DNA from: Schleiferilactobacillus perolens DSM 12744
GTDB lineage: Bacteria; Bacillota; Bacilli; Lactobacillales; Lactobacillaceae
Direction: 5' to 3'
DNA length: 61,275 bases
Assembly (NCBI RefSeq): GCF_001435585.1
Contig: NZ_AZEC01000015.1
Location: 1-61,275 of the forward strand
In this document: positions 1-9,212 of the stretch, in pieces
Position numbering within the stretch: the stretch's first letter is position 1
Layout: each line of letters starts with the position of its first letter
Notes under the pieces: generated by a model
Databases searched by the model: none
What the model was told of the DNA's origin: nothing
The model's input: the letters and a program-made list of their open reading frames with translations, nothing else
Program-made: the position numbers and the translations under genes

Positions 1-646
1 TGTTAGCCGTCTTGATGTAGCCCGGGGCAATGGCGTTAACTTGGACATTGTAGGCGCCCATTTCACTGGCAAAGGCCTTAGTCAAGCCAGCCACACCATG
101 TTTACTGGCGGTGTAAGATGGAATGAATTTACCACCTTGGAAGGACAGCATGGAGCCGATGTTGATGATTTTGCCGTGCTTTTGCTTGGCAAAGGCCTTG
201 GAAGCCGACAAGGACATGTGATAAACGGCGGTCAAGTTAATGGCGATGACTTGATCCCAGTCTTTATCCTTCGATTCCAGCAACGGATTGCGCCGGATCA
301 TACCGGCGTTGTTGACCAAAATGTCGATGTGCCCCATTTTTTCGATGGCTTCGGCAACGACTTTATCCGTGATGCCAGGTTCGGTCAGGTTCACGTCCAT
401 GAATTCGACTTTGCGACCGCGCTTCTCGATCAGGCGGCGGGTATTGTCCCATTCATCCTTGCCGTAAGTAGGGATAAAAATGTCCGCGCCGGCTTCCGCC
501 ATGGCGACCGCGTAGCCTTGACCTAAACCAGTATTGCCACCAGTGATCACGGCGACTTTGCCAGTCAGGCTGTATTGGGCCATCTTGAACTGATCCAGTT
601 CTTTTTCGTGTTGGGCAATTTCTTCAGGAGATTGATCTAGTGCCAT
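1..646 (-). CDS. kduD: 2-dehydro-3-deoxy-D-gluconate 5-dehydrogenase, KduD (3' end cut by window)
   Basis: Short-chain dehydrogenase that reduces 5-keto-4-deoxy sugar acids to 2-keto-3-deoxygluconate in the uronate (pectin or glycosaminoglycan) pathway. The minus-strand reading frame starts at the ATG at 646 after AAAGGAAG. It shows the Rossmann glycine motif TGGNTGLGQG near residues 30-40, NNAG about residue 108 and the catalytic YTASK; the frame is open to base 1, so the C-terminus is missing (about 215 of roughly 255-260 residues are present). The family call rests on the N-terminal extension before the TGxxxGxG motif, typical of KduD, and on the adjacent kduI, 33 bp upstream in the same operon. 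Other SDR specificities cannot be excluded from sequence alone. Confidence 0.85.
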   Translation of the reverse strand, partial: MALDQSPEEIAQHEKELDQFKMAQYSLTGKVAVITGGNTGLGQGYAVAMAEAGADIFIPTYGKDEWDNTRRLIEKRGRKVEFMDVNLTEPGITDKVVAEAIEKMGHIDILVNNAGMIRRNPLLESKDKDWDQVIAINLTAVYHMSLSASKAFAKQKHGKIINIGSMLSFQGGKFIPSYTASKHGVAGLTKAFASEMGAYNVQVNAIAPGYIKTAN

Positions 647-679
647 AATAAAAACTTCCTTTCAAGTGTTGAAGCAGGA

Positions 680-1525
680 TTAGCGTAATTCATTCATTGG
701 AATTTGATCCATATCATCATAGGTTTGGTTTTCGCCGCACATCGCCCAGATGAAGGAATAGCTGCTGGTCCCGACACCACAGTGGATGGACCAACTGGGG
801 TTCACGACGGCTTGTTCGGGATTCAAGACAATGTGACGAGTCTCATTGGGCTTGCCCAAGATATGAAATACTCGGGCATTCGGGTCGGTGAAATCAAAGT
901 ACATATACGTTTCCATCCGCCGGGCATGGGTATGGGCTGGCATGGTGTTCCAGGAAGAACCGGGTGCCAGCACGGTATAACCCATCTGCAACTGACAAGT
1001 ATCCATCTGCGAGGCATCGATGTATTTGTAGATCGTCCGCTTGTTCATGTGCGCTTGGTCGCCCATGGGTTTCGCCAAGGCATTTGCAAATGGCAGTTTC
1101 TTGTTGGGATAGGTCTTGTGGGCCGGGGTGGAGACCACATAGAACTTGGCAGGATCGCTGGCATCGGCGGAGGCGAAAACGACGTGCTCCGTCCCCATAC
1201 CGATGTAGTAACCATCCTGCTTCACCATCTCTTCGGTTTGGCCGTTGATTGTGATGCTGCCTTTACCGCCGATGTTGATGACACCCAGTTCCCGGCGCTG
1301 CAGGAAGAAATTCACACCGAGTTCCTTGGATAACTTAATCTCCAAGGGTTCTGTGGTGGGCGTGACCCCGCCAAAGATCATGCGATCGTTGTAAGTATAG
1401 GTGAGTAAGATGTCCCCTGGATTGAAAATCTTATCCATCAAGAACTCTTCCCGTAACTTGCTGGTGTCATAATGTTGAATATCTTCTGGGGCGTGGGCAA
1501 AACGTGTGACCATTGAAAATGACAT
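680..1525 (-). CDS. kduI: 5-keto-4-deoxyuronate isomerase, KduI
   Basis: Cytosolic cupin-type isomerase converting 5-keto-4-deoxyuronate (4-deoxy-L-threo-5-hexosulose uronate) to 2,5-diketo-3-deoxygluconate, the step before KduD. The protein has 281 residues, close to the usual 276-280. Family blocks are plain: RRELGVINIGG, AHKTYPNKK, and the metal-binding segment NTMPAHTHARRME whose two His and Glu match the zinc ligands of the family, followed by SWSIHCGVG. A longer frame opens at 1606, but AAAGGAG sits just upstream of the ATG at 1525, so I use that start. It is followed 33 bp later by kduD; both are read leftward from the intergenic region at 1526-1764. Confidence 0.93.
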   Translation of the reverse strand: MSFSMVTRFAHAPEDIQHYDTSKLREEFLMDKIFNPGDILLTYTYNDRMIFGGVTPTTEPLEIKLSKELGVNFFLQRRELGVINIGGKGSITINGQTEEMVKQDGYYIGMGTEHVVFASADASDPAKFYVVSTPAHKTYPNKKLPFANALAKPMGDQAHMNKRTIYKYIDASQMDTCQLQMGYTVLAPGSSWNTMPAHTHARRMETYMYFDFTDPNARVFHILGKPNETRHIVLNPEQAVVNPSWSIHCGVGTSSYSFIWAMCGENQTYDDMDQIPMNELR

Positions 1526-1764
1526 GCTGATAGACTCCTTTACAGTAAGATTCAGTAACCAAGTGTTTGCTCCGTTAAACACTGTGGTCCGGGTGGGATT
1601 GCACACTGTCTAACTGGATTAAACACCCGGGTTGACGCCTTCAGTTTAGCGGCAGTGCGCCGATTTGTTTAATCGTTGGTGAGCGTCAACACTCACCCTG
1701 ATATAAGCAACTACCGTGCCACAAAAAAAGACATCCCATGGTAGGATGTCCTGAAATTGATTCG
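1526..1764 (-). promoter_or_regulatory. Upstream region of kduID with inverted repeat
   Basis: This 239-bp gap holds the leader of kduID. An inverted repeat GGTGAG-8 nt-CTCACC lies at 1678-1697, and its loop contains TTGACG on the minus strand, which could be a -35 element. The motif TTAAACAC occurs twice on the plus strand near 1575 and 1619. These are candidate operator sites for a sugar-acid regulator, but no regulator gene is in the window. A terminator of the next gene occupies 1723-1750. Confidence 0.4.
1723..1750 (-). terminator. Terminator of the 50-residue gene
   Basis: On the minus strand GACATCC pairs with GGATGTC across a 7-nt loop and is followed by seven T, just after the stop at 1765. 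Confidence 0.75.
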
Positions 1765-1917
1765 TTAGTTTGCTTGTGACTCGTTTTGGTTAGCGTAGCG
1801 TAAGTTTTGTTGCGCGCGCTTCGCAGCCTTGATGTTTTTCAAGGCGCGGGCAGCTGTTTTCTCATTGGGGCTGTGCAGTTGCCGGTGGGCGCTGGCCATA
1901 TCGATTTTTTCTGCCAT
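1765..1917 (-). CDS. Small basic hypothetical protein, 50 residues
   Basis: An unannotated short gene: ATG at 1917 is preceded by AGGTGA at good spacing, and the frame ends at TAA with its own terminator just downstream. The protein is basic and Gln/Asn/Ala-rich (starts MAEKIDMASAHRQ, middle ARALKNIKAAKRAQQNLRY). It has no signal peptide or membrane segment and probably forms a single helix. Function unknown; nucleic-acid or ribosome association is only suggested by its charge. The complete expression cassette (ribosome site, terminator) argues that it is real. Confidence 0.65.
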   Translation of the reverse strand: MAEKIDMASAHRQLHSPNEKTAARALKNIKAAKRAQQNLRYANQNESQAN

Positions 1918-2003
1918 ATCTATTCACCTGATTTCTTTGGATAGAATCTGAATCAGTGAAGAATAGTATAGCACGGAAGCTTACTAAATGTAAGTAAAGG
2001 GAA

Positions 2004-2834
2004 TTAGACGTAAATGATCGCGAATCCGTTGGGGCCGACATGGGTCATGATCACTGGGCTAGTGAGACGATTGAGAATATGTAGGTCGGGGCGTTTTTCC
2101 CGGAGAATCTTTTCGATTTGATCCGTATCCGTATGACTATCCACATAGGATAGGCCCACATGCTTCACGTGGGTGTCGGCGATAATGGTGTCCACGACGC
2201 CTTTGATCATCTTCTGCATCCCTTTTTCACCCCGGGCTTTATGGGCGACGTCTAGTTTGCCCTCGGGCATGGTCAATTCCAGCTTCAGTTTAATCACGGA
2301 AGAAATGAACCCGATGGCCCGCTTGGCGCGGCCGCCTTTGGCAAAATAATCGAGACTGTTCACGAAACAGGTGAGGGTGATTTGCTTCATGTAGTCCGTC
2401 AATTGGCCGACGATGGCTTTGGCATCCCGCATGGAGTGGGATAATTTAGCCGCCTGCAACACGACAAAGGCCAAGCCTCGGTCAGTTAGACCGCTGTCCA
2501 ATACGGTCACCGGCACGTCTACTTGATCCGCTGCCATTTGTGCTGCTTGCGCCGTACCGCTAAGTACAGAGCCAATATGGATCGATACGATACTGTCGCC
2601 TGGTTGGGCGATGGATTCGTAGGTATGGACGAAAGTCCCCACTGATGGCTGACTGGTCTTTGGAAATTCGTCGTCTTCGGCTAAGTGCCGGGAAAATTCG
2701 GCCCGAGTCACATCAACGTTATCCCGGTAGGTTTTACCGTCTAGCGTGACTTGCAAAGGAACCACGGTAATCCGGTTGTCCTTAATCTCTTCAGGGGTCA
2801 GTTGGGCAGTGGAATCAGTGACAATATGAATCAT
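2004..2834 (-). CDS. DegV family fatty-acid-binding protein
   Basis: DegV proteins bind a fatty acid between two EDD-type domains; in Firmicutes some are the FakB partner of a fatty acid kinase. The 276-residue protein begins MIHIVTDSTAQL, the usual opening strand and DS motif, and carries the lipid-headgroup motif TSQPS near residue 65 and HIGSVLSGT about residue 90. The ATG at 2834 follows AAGAAGG; the frame extends upstream without a ribosome site. It stands alone, transcribed leftward. Whether it is a FakB subunit or another DegV paralogue cannot be told here, since no fakA is in the window. Confidence 0.88.
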   Translation of the reverse strand: MIHIVTDSTAQLTPEEIKDNRITVVPLQVTLDGKTYRDNVDVTRAEFSRHLAEDDEFPKTSQPSVGTFVHTYESIAQPGDSIVSIHIGSVLSGTAQAAQMAADQVDVPVTVLDSGLTDRGLAFVVLQAAKLSHSMRDAKAIVGQLTDYMKQITLTCFVNSLDYFAKGGRAKRAIGFISSVIKLKLELTMPEGKLDVAHKARGEKGMQKMIKGVVDTIIADTHVKHVGLSYVDSHTDTDQIEKILREKRPDLHILNRLTSPVIMTHVGPNGFAIIYV

Positions 2835-2960
2835 GAAAATCCTTCTTTCGGAAAATTCGTAATCTTGAATGTAGAAACCATCTCCCTCTATTCTAGTTGA
2901 TAAGACCACCTGCCGTCGAGAGTTCTTTTGATATAATAATGGGAACGGATACGGGGGATA

Positions 2961-3065
2961 ATGATGGCAATCAAAAAAGTGTGGCGCCGGTTTTGGCGGG
3001 GGAGTGCAATCCGAAATTATGAACGGACCATGGTGAGTAAAGCATCCGGGGAAGCTAATCGGTAA
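2961..3065 (+). CDS. Possible 34-residue basic peptide
   Basis: Short frame MMAIKKVWRRFWRG...GEANR preceded by GGGGGA and a good -10 (TATAAT near 2931-2939). It overlaps the 3' end of the HAD gene on the other strand by about 49 bp. The Trp/Arg-rich N-terminus is membrane- or nucleic-acid-active in character. The only support is the promoter and ribosome site, so it may be chance. Confidence 0.3.
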   Translation: MMAIKKVWRRFWRGSAIRNYERTMVSKASGEANR

Positions 3066-3646
3066 TCTGCTGCTGTAAATTGGCCGTCATCATGGGCACC
3101 CCATTCAGCTAATGCAAAAGGCAGACCAGCCGCGTGGGCCGCTGCCAAATCTGGAGCGGCATCGCCGATATAAAGGGCCTGGGCGCCTTTGGGGAAATGG
3201 GCCAAGGCAGCCTGCAATGGCGCTGGGTCAGGTTTGTGCGTGGTGGTCATATCCGCCGTGATAATCGCATCAAACAGGCCGTGTAAGGCAAACCGATCCA
3301 GTTCTTGATCCATTTCCAATTTAATTTTAGCCGTGGCTAAAGCAAGATGAACACCACGATTTTTAAGTGCTGTCAGCGTTTCCCGGACCCCTGGATACAC
3401 CTGGGCATGGTGCTTCAATTCTGCGGCGTGGCCCACCCAGATATCAAATAGCCGTTTTTGCTCGGCCGGATCACTGGTGAAACGTTGCAGGGCGGTCATC
3501 CCAGGAATACCAAGAATAAACAGTAAATCGCTGGCGGGCACCGTCAGCTTTTTTTCGTCGTGTAAAGTTTGCTGCAGGGAGTGCACATAGACGTATTCGG
3601 TATCGATCAGTGTCCCGTCCACGTCAAAAATGAGTGTATCGAACAT
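3017..3646 (-). CDS. HAD superfamily phosphatase (phosphoglycolate phosphatase-like)
   Basis: A 209-residue haloacid-dehalogenase-type hydrolase. It has the nucleophile motif FDVDGTLIDTE (Asp8 and Asp10), a helical cap, Thr in the ALATAK segment, Lys in TTHKPDP and the metal-binding GDAAPDL near the C-terminus. These are the four HAD motifs, and the cap type fits phosphoglycolate phosphatase or beta-phosphoglucomutase relatives. A TTG at 3652 would add two residues, but GGAGG lies 9 nt before the ATG at 3646, which I prefer. It is read away from the LysR gene, whose stop lies 16 bp upstream. The substrate is unknown. Confidence 0.85.
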   Translation of the reverse strand: MFDTLIFDVDGTLIDTEYVYVHSLQQTLHDEKKLTVPASDLLFILGIPGMTALQRFTSDPAEQKRLFDIWVGHAAELKHHAQVYPGVRETLTALKNRGVHLALATAKIKLEMDQELDRFALHGLFDAIITADMTTTHKPDPAPLQAALAHFPKGAQALYIGDAAPDLAAAHAAGLPFALAEWGAHDDGQFTAADYRLASPDALLTMVRS

Positions 3647-3661
3647 TGGCAAAAACCTCCA

Positions 3662-4543
3662 TTACTTTTGGCTATGGGTCAATAAGTCCGCAAAGGTCGT
3701 CAGCAACGGCGTCATCACTTGCTCCGTGCGGTGAACGACTGAAATGGTGAAGCGGGGTTGATCGGTTTGAGCGATGGGAATGGCGACCAACCCGTCCGCC
3801 GCTGTGATGGCGATTTGAGTGAGAAAACCAATGCCCACGCCCTGCTTAATCATTTGCTTGACCACCCCCACATCATTGCTGCGATAGACGATATTCGGCC
3901 GCACGCCAGCGGTTTGGGTGAACCAACGGAAGGCCCGGGCGTGGACGTACCCTTCATCCAGCACGACAAAGGGTTGATCGGCCAAAGCGGTGAAGGCCAG
4001 GGATTTTTGTTGGGCCAACGGATGTCCCGCGGGCACGACGATGCGAAATGGGGCCTGGGCCAATTGGGTGACGGTTAGGCCCGGGGCGCTCAACGGTCCG
4101 CTGTGGCCCAACAGTGCAATATCGAGACTGCCGTTTTGGACCATCGTCAGCAGGGTACCCGAACCGCCGCCCTGGGTCATGAGTTGTTCGGTGAGACCCA
4201 CGGTGACCAGCTTGGCGGCGATTTTTGGAAAATAGTAGTTGCCGATGATCGGCGGCAGGCCGAACCGAATTTTTTCTTCCCGCAAGTGGTCTATTTCTGT
4301 GTGGGCGAGGGCCAGTTCCCTGGTGATGGCCTGGGCATGCTGATAAAGCTGGCGGCCGGCGGTGGTGACAGTGAGGCGCGTATGACTGGTATCCCGGTGA
4401 ATCAAGCGGGCGTCAAACTCATCTTCCAAGCGCTTCAGCGCCAGGGTGATGGTTGGCTGGGTCACCCCGAAGTGGGCTGCGACCTGGGTAAAGTTGCGTA
4501 ATTCCACTAGTTGGGCAAAATACGCCAAATCCCGTGTATTCAA
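3662..4543 (-). CDS. mleR: LysR-type regulator of the malolactic genes
   Basis: A 293-residue LysR-type transcription factor. The N-terminal winged helix-turn-helix (residues about 1-60, with TQVAAHFGVTQPTITLALKRLE) is followed by a two-lobed effector domain. It is divergent from mleA across 123 bp, the classical arrangement for MleR, which activates malolactic genes with malate as inducer in lactococci and oenococci. The gap includes an A+T-rich stretch at about 4558-4576 that could hold a LysR T-N11-A box. The function follows from neighbourhood rather than from any malate-specific residue I can read. Confidence 0.8.
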   Translation of the reverse strand: MNTRDLAYFAQLVELRNFTQVAAHFGVTQPTITLALKRLEDEFDARLIHRDTSHTRLTVTTAGRQLYQHAQAITRELALAHTEIDHLREEKIRFGLPPIIGNYYFPKIAAKLVTVGLTEQLMTQGGGSGTLLTMVQNGSLDIALLGHSGPLSAPGLTVTQLAQAPFRIVVPAGHPLAQQKSLAFTALADQPFVVLDEGYVHARAFRWFTQTAGVRPNIVYRSNDVGVVKQMIKQGVGIGFLTQIAITAADGLVAIPIAQTDQPRFTISVVHRTEQVMTPLLTTFADLLTHSQK

Positions 4544-4666
4544 AATTTCGTCCTCCTCATATAAATAAATTTTATCACAGCCCCAGGGTGTGACAATAAC
4601 ATTTTACCGGGTGTACGGTACTCACTGTTGAAAGCAACAGCACACAGATCGGGAGGGTTTATAAAT

Positions 4667-6337
4667 ATGCAATACACAGCAGAGCAATTAATTCACAACC
4701 CATTTTTGAATAAAGGCACCGCATTTACCTCAGAAGAACGGAATACGTTAGGCTTAAACGGCATTTTACCGCCAGCAGTCCAAACTTTGGATCAGCAGGT
4801 CAAGCAGACATACGCACAATACCAAAGCAAACAGAGTGACCTGGAGAAGCGGATTTTCTTGATGACCATTTTCAACGAAAACCATGTTCTTTTCTACAAA
4901 CTCTTCAGCGAACATGTCTATGAATTCATGCCAATCGTGTATGATCCGACGATCGCAGACACCATTGAAAATTACAGTGCGTTGTCCACTAACCCGCAAA
5001 ACGCCACCTACTTGAATATTAACGATCAAGACCATATTGAATCCGCCTTGCGGGCCAGTGCGGATGGCCGCGATATTCGCCTGATCGTGGTGACCGATGG
5101 CGAAGGTATTCTGGGTATTGGCGACTGGGGCACCCAGGGCGTCGATATCGCCGTCGGTAAATTGATGGTTTACACGGCCGCCGCTGGGATCGATCCCAGC
5201 CAGGTGCTGCCGGTGGTCTTGGATGCCGGGACTAACAATGCCGACTTGTTGAATGATGATTTATACTTAGGCCTGCGTCAGAAGCGGGTCTATGGTGAAG
5301 CTTACCATGCCTTCGTCGACAAGTTTGTCGCGACTGCGGAGAAGCTTTTCCCTAAATTGTACCTGCACTTTGAAGACTTCGGCCGCAGCAATGCCGCTGA
5401 CATCTTGGATCAGTATAAGGACACCATCACCGTCTTCAACGATGATATTCAAGGGACTGGGATCATTGTGTTGGCCGGTATTTTAGGCGCATTGAACATT
5501 TCCCATGAAAAGATGACGGACCAAGTCTATATGAGCTTTGGCGCCGGGACTGCCGGTGCCGGGATCGCCAGCCGGATTTACGAAGAATATATCCAGCAAG
5601 GCATGGACCCAGAGGAAGCCAAGAAGCACTTCTACTTGGTCGATAAACAAGGGCTGTTGTTCGATGATATGACTGATTTAACACCGCAACAAAAGCCGTT
5701 TGCCCGCAAGCGCAGTGAATTTGCCAACGCGGATGAATTGACCAATTTGGCCGCTGCTGTGAAGGCTGTTCATCCCACGGTGTTGGTGGGTACTTCTACC
5801 ATTCCGGGCAGTTTCACTGAAGATATTGTGAAAGAAATGGCGGCCCACACACCGCGGCCGATCATCTTCCCGTTATCCAACCCGACCAAATTGGCAGAAG
5901 CCAAGGCGGCGGATTTGATCAACTGGACAGACGGCAAGGCACTCGTGGCCACTGGTATTCCGGCGGCCCCCGTAGACTTTAACGGAGTGACTTACGATAT
6001 TGGCCAAGCCAATAACGCGCTGGTTTATCCAGGCTTGGGCTTGGGCACCATTGCCTCTACGGCGAAATTGTTAACAGATGGTATGATTTCTGCGGCTGCG
6101 CACAGCTTAGGCGGTATCGTCGACGGCAGTCAACCGGGGGCAGCAGTACTGCCGCCAGTGTCTAAACTGAGTGCCTTCAGCCAAACCGTCGCCATCGCCA
6201 CAGCGAGGGAAGCCGTAGCAGAAAAACTGAACCAGGAAGCCATTCCCGATGTGGCTAAAGCGGTGGCGGACATGAAGTGGACACCGGCTTATACCAAGCT
6301 GCCTGCTGATGTCAAAATTGTAAAGGCGGGTGAGTAA
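4667..6337 (+). CDS. mleA: Malolactic enzyme
   Basis: Cytosolic NAD- and Mn-dependent enzyme converting L-malate directly to L-lactate and CO2. The 556-residue protein matches malolactic enzymes along its length: [11 protein letters not shown] at the start, [54 protein letters not shown] and [14 protein letters not shown] (nucleotide-binding). Malic enzymes share this fold, but the N-terminus and the partner mleP favour malolactic enzyme. A TTG-initiated frame opens at 4628, but GGGAGGG precedes the ATG at 4667. mleP follows after 5 bp, so the two are co-transcribed. Confidence 0.93.
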   Translation: MQYTAEQLIHNPFLNKGTAFTSEERNTLGLNGILPPAVQTLDQQVKQTYAQYQSKQSDLEKRIFLMTIFNENHVLFYKLFSEHVYEFMPIVYDPTIADTIENYSALSTNPQNATYLNINDQDHIESALRASADGRDIRLIVVTDGEGILGIGDWGTQGVDIAVGKLMVYTAAAGIDPSQVLPVVLDAGTNNADLLNDDLYLGLRQKRVYGEAYHAFVDKFVATAEKLFPKLYLHFEDFGRSNAADILDQYKDTITVFNDDIQGTGIIVLAGILGALNISHEKMTDQVYMSFGAGTAGAGIASRIYEEYIQQGMDPEEAKKHFYLVDKQGLLFDDMTDLTPQQKPFARKRSEFANADELTNLAAAVKAVHPTVLVGTSTIPGSFTEDIVKEMAAHTPRPIIFPLSNPTKLAEAKAADLINWTDGKALVATGIPAAPVDFNGVTYDIGQANNALVYPGLGLGTIASTAKLLTDGMISAAAHSLGGIVDGSQPGAAVLPPVSKLSAFSQTVAIATAREAVAEKLNQEAIPDVAKAVADMKWTPAYTKLPADVKIVKAGE

Positions 6338-6342
6338 ACCTT

Positions 6343-7326
6343 ATGACGGCCCTGTTTACTTCTGTCCAAAGCATCCTGACCATTGTGGTCATCATCGCTT
6401 TGGGGTATATTCTGCGTCAAAAGAAATGGTTTGACGACAATTTCGCCGGCACTATTTCTAAGCTATTGATGCAAGTCGCTTTACCGGCTTCCATCTTTAC
6501 CAGTGTATTGAAGCGGTTGACGCTGGATAAGCTGGTTAGCCTGTCTTCTGGCCTAGTGTATGGGTTTGGCGGCGTCATTCTCGGTTATATCGTGGCCTTC
6601 ATCCTGGTGGCAGTGCTCAAAGTGCGGCCGGGACGGCGGGGGACATTCATTAACATGTTCGTCAACGCCAATACGATCTTCATCGGGTTGCCGTTGAACA
6701 TGGCTCTGTTTGGCGATAAAGCCATGGCCTACTTCCTGATGTACTACGTGGTCAATACGGTATCCACCTGGACTTTGGGCGCCTTCCTGATGTCCTGGGA
6801 TGATCCGACCAAGACTCAAGGGACTGGCGAAAAGAGCAGCTTCAATTGGAAGAAACTCTTACCGCCGCCGCTGCTCGGCTTCTTGGTGGCCTTGGTCTTC
6901 ATGTTCCTGCCCTTTGACGTGATGAAAGTCAGCTGGCTGAGCTTCGCCATCAACGCTTTGGATTATGTGGGCAGCCTAGTCACCCCGTTGTCCCTGGTAT
7001 ATATTGGGATCATTTTGGCCGACGCTGGTTTGTCCTCCATCCGCTTCGATCGGGATACCGTCGTGGCGCTGATTGGGCGCTTCGCCGTAGCGCCAGCCTT
7101 GATCACTCTGCTGATCGTCGGCGGGATGAAGATGGGCTTCAGTATTCCCAGTCTGGAAGCTCAAACGCTAATTGTGCAAGCTTCTGCGCCCGGGTTGGCC
7201 GTGTTGCCGATCTTGGCCGATAATGGGCATGGTGATGTGGAATATGCGACGAATGTCGTGACTACCTCCACCGTCCTGTTTGCGGTCGTTGTACCGATCA
7301 TCATGGTTTTAGTGCAAAATATTTAG
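6343..7326 (+). CDS. mleP: Malate permease, AEC family (MleP)
   Basis: A 327-residue auxin-efflux-carrier family protein with about ten membrane segments in two halves, expected to take up malate and/or release lactate at the plasma membrane. Characteristic features are the N-terminal GYILRQKKWFDD and NTIFIGLPL, the conserved Asn-containing break in the first half. The ATG lies 5 bp after the mleA stop, and its ribosome site (GGCGGGTGAG) overlaps that stop, indicating translational coupling. A strong terminator follows. The substrate is inferred from the mleA context. Confidence 0.9.
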   Translation: MTALFTSVQSILTIVVIIALGYILRQKKWFDDNFAGTISKLLMQVALPASIFTSVLKRLTLDKLVSLSSGLVYGFGGVILGYIVAFILVAVLKVRPGRRGTFINMFVNANTIFIGLPLNMALFGDKAMAYFLMYYVVNTVSTWTLGAFLMSWDDPTKTQGTGEKSSFNWKKLLPPPLLGFLVALVFMFLPFDVMKVSWLSFAINALDYVGSLVTPLSLVYIGIILADAGLSSIRFDRDTVVALIGRFAVAPALITLLIVGGMKMGFSIPSLEAQTLIVQASAPGLAVLPILADNGHGDVEYATNVVTTSTVLFAVVVPIIMVLVQNI

Positions 7327-7337
7327 TCACTCTGTTA

Positions 7338-7377
7338 AACGCTCGACTGCCGTTCATTGGTGGTCGAGCGTTTTTTT
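7338..7377 (+). terminator. Terminator of mleAP
   Basis: AACGCTCGAC pairs with GTCGAGCGTT and is followed by a T run, 11 bp after the mleP stop. Confidence 0.9.
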
Positions 7378-7461
7378 CAGAAAGCGGCTAATTCACTGTT
7401 CCCTATTTTCGGGCATTGCTCGATTTGATACAATGAAGGCGACAATCAAGGAGGCATCTAC

Positions 7462-7887
7462 ATGGCAAAGGAACGAAGCTTAGTATTGGTTAAACCGGAT
7501 GGAGTCGCCAATGGGCATATTGGTGATATTATTAGCCGGATTGAAAAGCGCCGGTATGAAATTGACGCGCTGAAAGTCGTCCGCGCAACCCCAGAAATGA
7601 TTCGGACGCATTATGCCAAATTGGTGAATGAACCGTTTTATCCCGGGATTGAGAAGTATATGTTATCGGGCCCGATCGTGGCGATGATTGTGTCTGGAAC
7701 TCGGGTAGTGGAAGTGCTGCACCACATGGCGGGGGCCACTGATCCGGGGGATGCTGAACCGGGGACGATCCGCGGGGACTTTGCCCGGAGTTGGGATACA
7801 TTGCCGATTCGGAACGTGATTCATACATCGGGTAACGAAGAGAGCGCGGAACGGGAGATTGGGATCTGGTTCCCAGAGGATAAATAA
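7462..7887 (+). CDS. ndk: Nucleoside diphosphate kinase
   Basis: Transfers the gamma-phosphate of ATP to nucleoside diphosphates through a phospho-histidine. The protein has 141 residues, the normal length. It starts ERSLVLVKPDGV with Lys11, carries the GTIRGDF block, and has the active-site His121 in RNVIHTSGNEESAERE. The usual motif after this His is GSD; here it reads TSGN, a modest deviation. The ATG follows AAGGAGG, and a -10 box TACAAT is at 7429-7434. It appears to be a single gene. Confidence 0.95.
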   Translation: MAKERSLVLVKPDGVANGHIGDIISRIEKRRYEIDALKVVRATPEMIRTHYAKLVNEPFYPGIEKYMLSGPIVAMIVSGTRVVEVLHHMAGATDPGDAEPGTIRGDFARSWDTLPIRNVIHTSGNEESAEREIGIWFPEDK

Positions 7888-7897
7888 GGATGAAATT

Positions 7898-7935
7898 AAC
7901 GCCGGTGTGTTGCTTCTTGCAATGTGCCGGCGTTT
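7898..7935 (+). terminator. Hairpin after ndk
   Basis: AACGCCGG pairs with CCGGCGTT, with an inner TTGC/GCAA stem. Only three T follow, so it may be a weak terminator or an RNA-stabilising hairpin. Confidence 0.5.
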
Positions 7936-7992
7936 CCCGTATGCTGTCAACATACTCAAGTACGTTTCCCGGGATTACGGAGGATTAAAAGG

Positions 7993-9090
7993 ATGAAAGA
8001 TTCAATTTATGGTTTGACCCAAGAACAATTGCAGGACTGGATGTTGGCGAATGGGCAGAAGAAGTATCGGGCGGCTCAGGTATGGGATTGGCTGTACAGT
8101 TCCCGTGTCCAGGCGTTTGCCGAGATGAAGAACTTGCCCGGCGAGTTGATTGCCCAACTCGCAGAGGCCTTTACGTTCAGCCCGTTGACGGTGGTGCAGA
8201 AGCAAACGGCCACGGATAAGACCACGAAATGGTTATTCCGCATGGAAGACGGCCTGTTGATTGAAACGGTACTGATGTACATGGAATATGGATTGTCTGT
8301 ATGTGTGACGACCCAGTCCGGCTGTAACATCGGCTGTACATTTTGTGCCAGCGGGTTGATTCATAAGCAGCGGGATCTGACTGCGGGAGAAATTGTGGCC
8401 CAAATCATGCAGGTGCAACATTATTTGGATGAAAATGGCGACGACGAGCGGGTGAGCCATGTGGTGGTCATGGGTATTGGCGAACCCTTCGACAACTTTA
8501 ACAATGTCATGAACTTCATCCATATCATCAACGACCAGCACGGTTTGGATATTGGCGCCCGCCACATTACCGTGTCCACATCTGGTTTGGCCAATAAGAT
8601 CCGGGAATTCGCCGATTTGCACATGCAGGTTAACCTGGCCATTTCTCTCCATGCTCCGAACAATGAATTGCGCAGCAGTATCATGCGGATCAACCGCAGC
8701 TGGCCGCTGGAGAAGCTCTTTGCGGCGATTGATTATTATACGCAAACGACCAATCGGCGGATCACGTTTGAATACATTATGCTGAACGACGTGAATGATC
8801 ATCCTAAAGAGGCGCATGAGCTGGTCGAGCTGCTCTCACCTTATAAGAAGCTGGCCTTCGTCAATTTGATTCCGTACAACACCGTGGTGGAACATCCTCA
8901 ATACAGCCGCAGTACGCCGGAGAACATTGCGAAGTTCCACGATATCGTCTTCAAAGGCGGCATCAACTGTGTGATTCGGAAGGAACACGGCGGCGATATT
9001 GATGCGGCTTGTGGTCAATTGCGCAGCAACATGCTGCATAAAAATACGATCGGCGTCCGGGTACCGGTGAAAAAGGTCGCCAACGCCTAA
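7993..9090 (+). CDS. rlmN: 23S rRNA (and tRNA) adenine-C2 methyltransferase RlmN
   Basis: Radical-SAM methyltransferase that methylates C2 of A2503 in 23S rRNA and of A37 in some tRNAs. The 365-residue protein has the cluster-binding CNIGCTFC (Cys111, Cys115, Cys118), the [12 protein letters not shown] segment and STSGL. The C-terminal [18 protein letters not shown] contains the second conserved Cys used in the covalent intermediate. The Cfr resistance relative is shorter and differs in these segments, so RlmN is preferred. The frame opens upstream, but GGAGG directs the ATG at 7993. Confidence 0.95.
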   Translation: MKDSIYGLTQEQLQDWMLANGQKKYRAAQVWDWLYSSRVQAFAEMKNLPGELIAQLAEAFTFSPLTVVQKQTATDKTTKWLFRMEDGLLIETVLMYMEYGLSVCVTTQSGCNIGCTFCASGLIHKQRDLTAGEIVAQIMQVQHYLDENGDDERVSHVVVMGIGEPFDNFNNVMNFIHIINDQHGLDIGARHITVSTSGLANKIREFADLHMQVNLAISLHAPNNELRSSIMRINRSWPLEKLFAAIDYYTQTTNRRITFEYIMLNDVNDHPKEAHELVELLSPYKKLAFVNLIPYNTVVEHPQYSRSTPENIAKFHDIVFKGGINCVIRKEHGGDIDAACGQLRSNMLHKNTIGVRVPVKKVANA

Positions 9091-9093
9091 ACG

Positions 9094-9135
9094 AAAAACA
9101 CTCTGCACAGCAAAATAATGTGCAGAGTGTTTTTT
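9094..9135. terminator. Bidirectional terminator after rlmN
   Basis: AAAAACACTCTGCAC pairs with GTGCAGAGTGTTTTT around an 11-nt loop. It serves rlmN on plus and, because of its A run, could also act on the converging GH27 transcript. Confidence 0.85.
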
Positions 9136-9212
9136 GCTAGATCGTGGTGGCCACATTTGGTCTTCTAGCAGCCTCGATATTGAATCATAAGGAATAAAAG
9201 AGTCCGCCGACA

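Noticed and set aside
41-526. Plus-strand ORF of 161 codons at the left edge
   Set aside because: The opposite strand encodes KduD with family motifs; this frame is its shadow.
704-1333. Long plus-strand ORF opposite kduI
   Set aside because: It is antisense to a clear KduI gene, has no ribosome site and gives a His/Gly-rich translation typical of the shadow of a GC-rich gene.
4667-6337. Reading as a NAD-dependent malic enzyme
   Set aside because: The N-terminal [11 protein letters not shown] block, overall match to malolactic enzymes and the mleR/mleP context favour malolactic enzyme, though the fold is shared.
8233-8817. Minus-strand ORF of 194 codons inside rlmN
   Set aside because: It lies entirely opposite the conserved RlmN sequence with no start signal.
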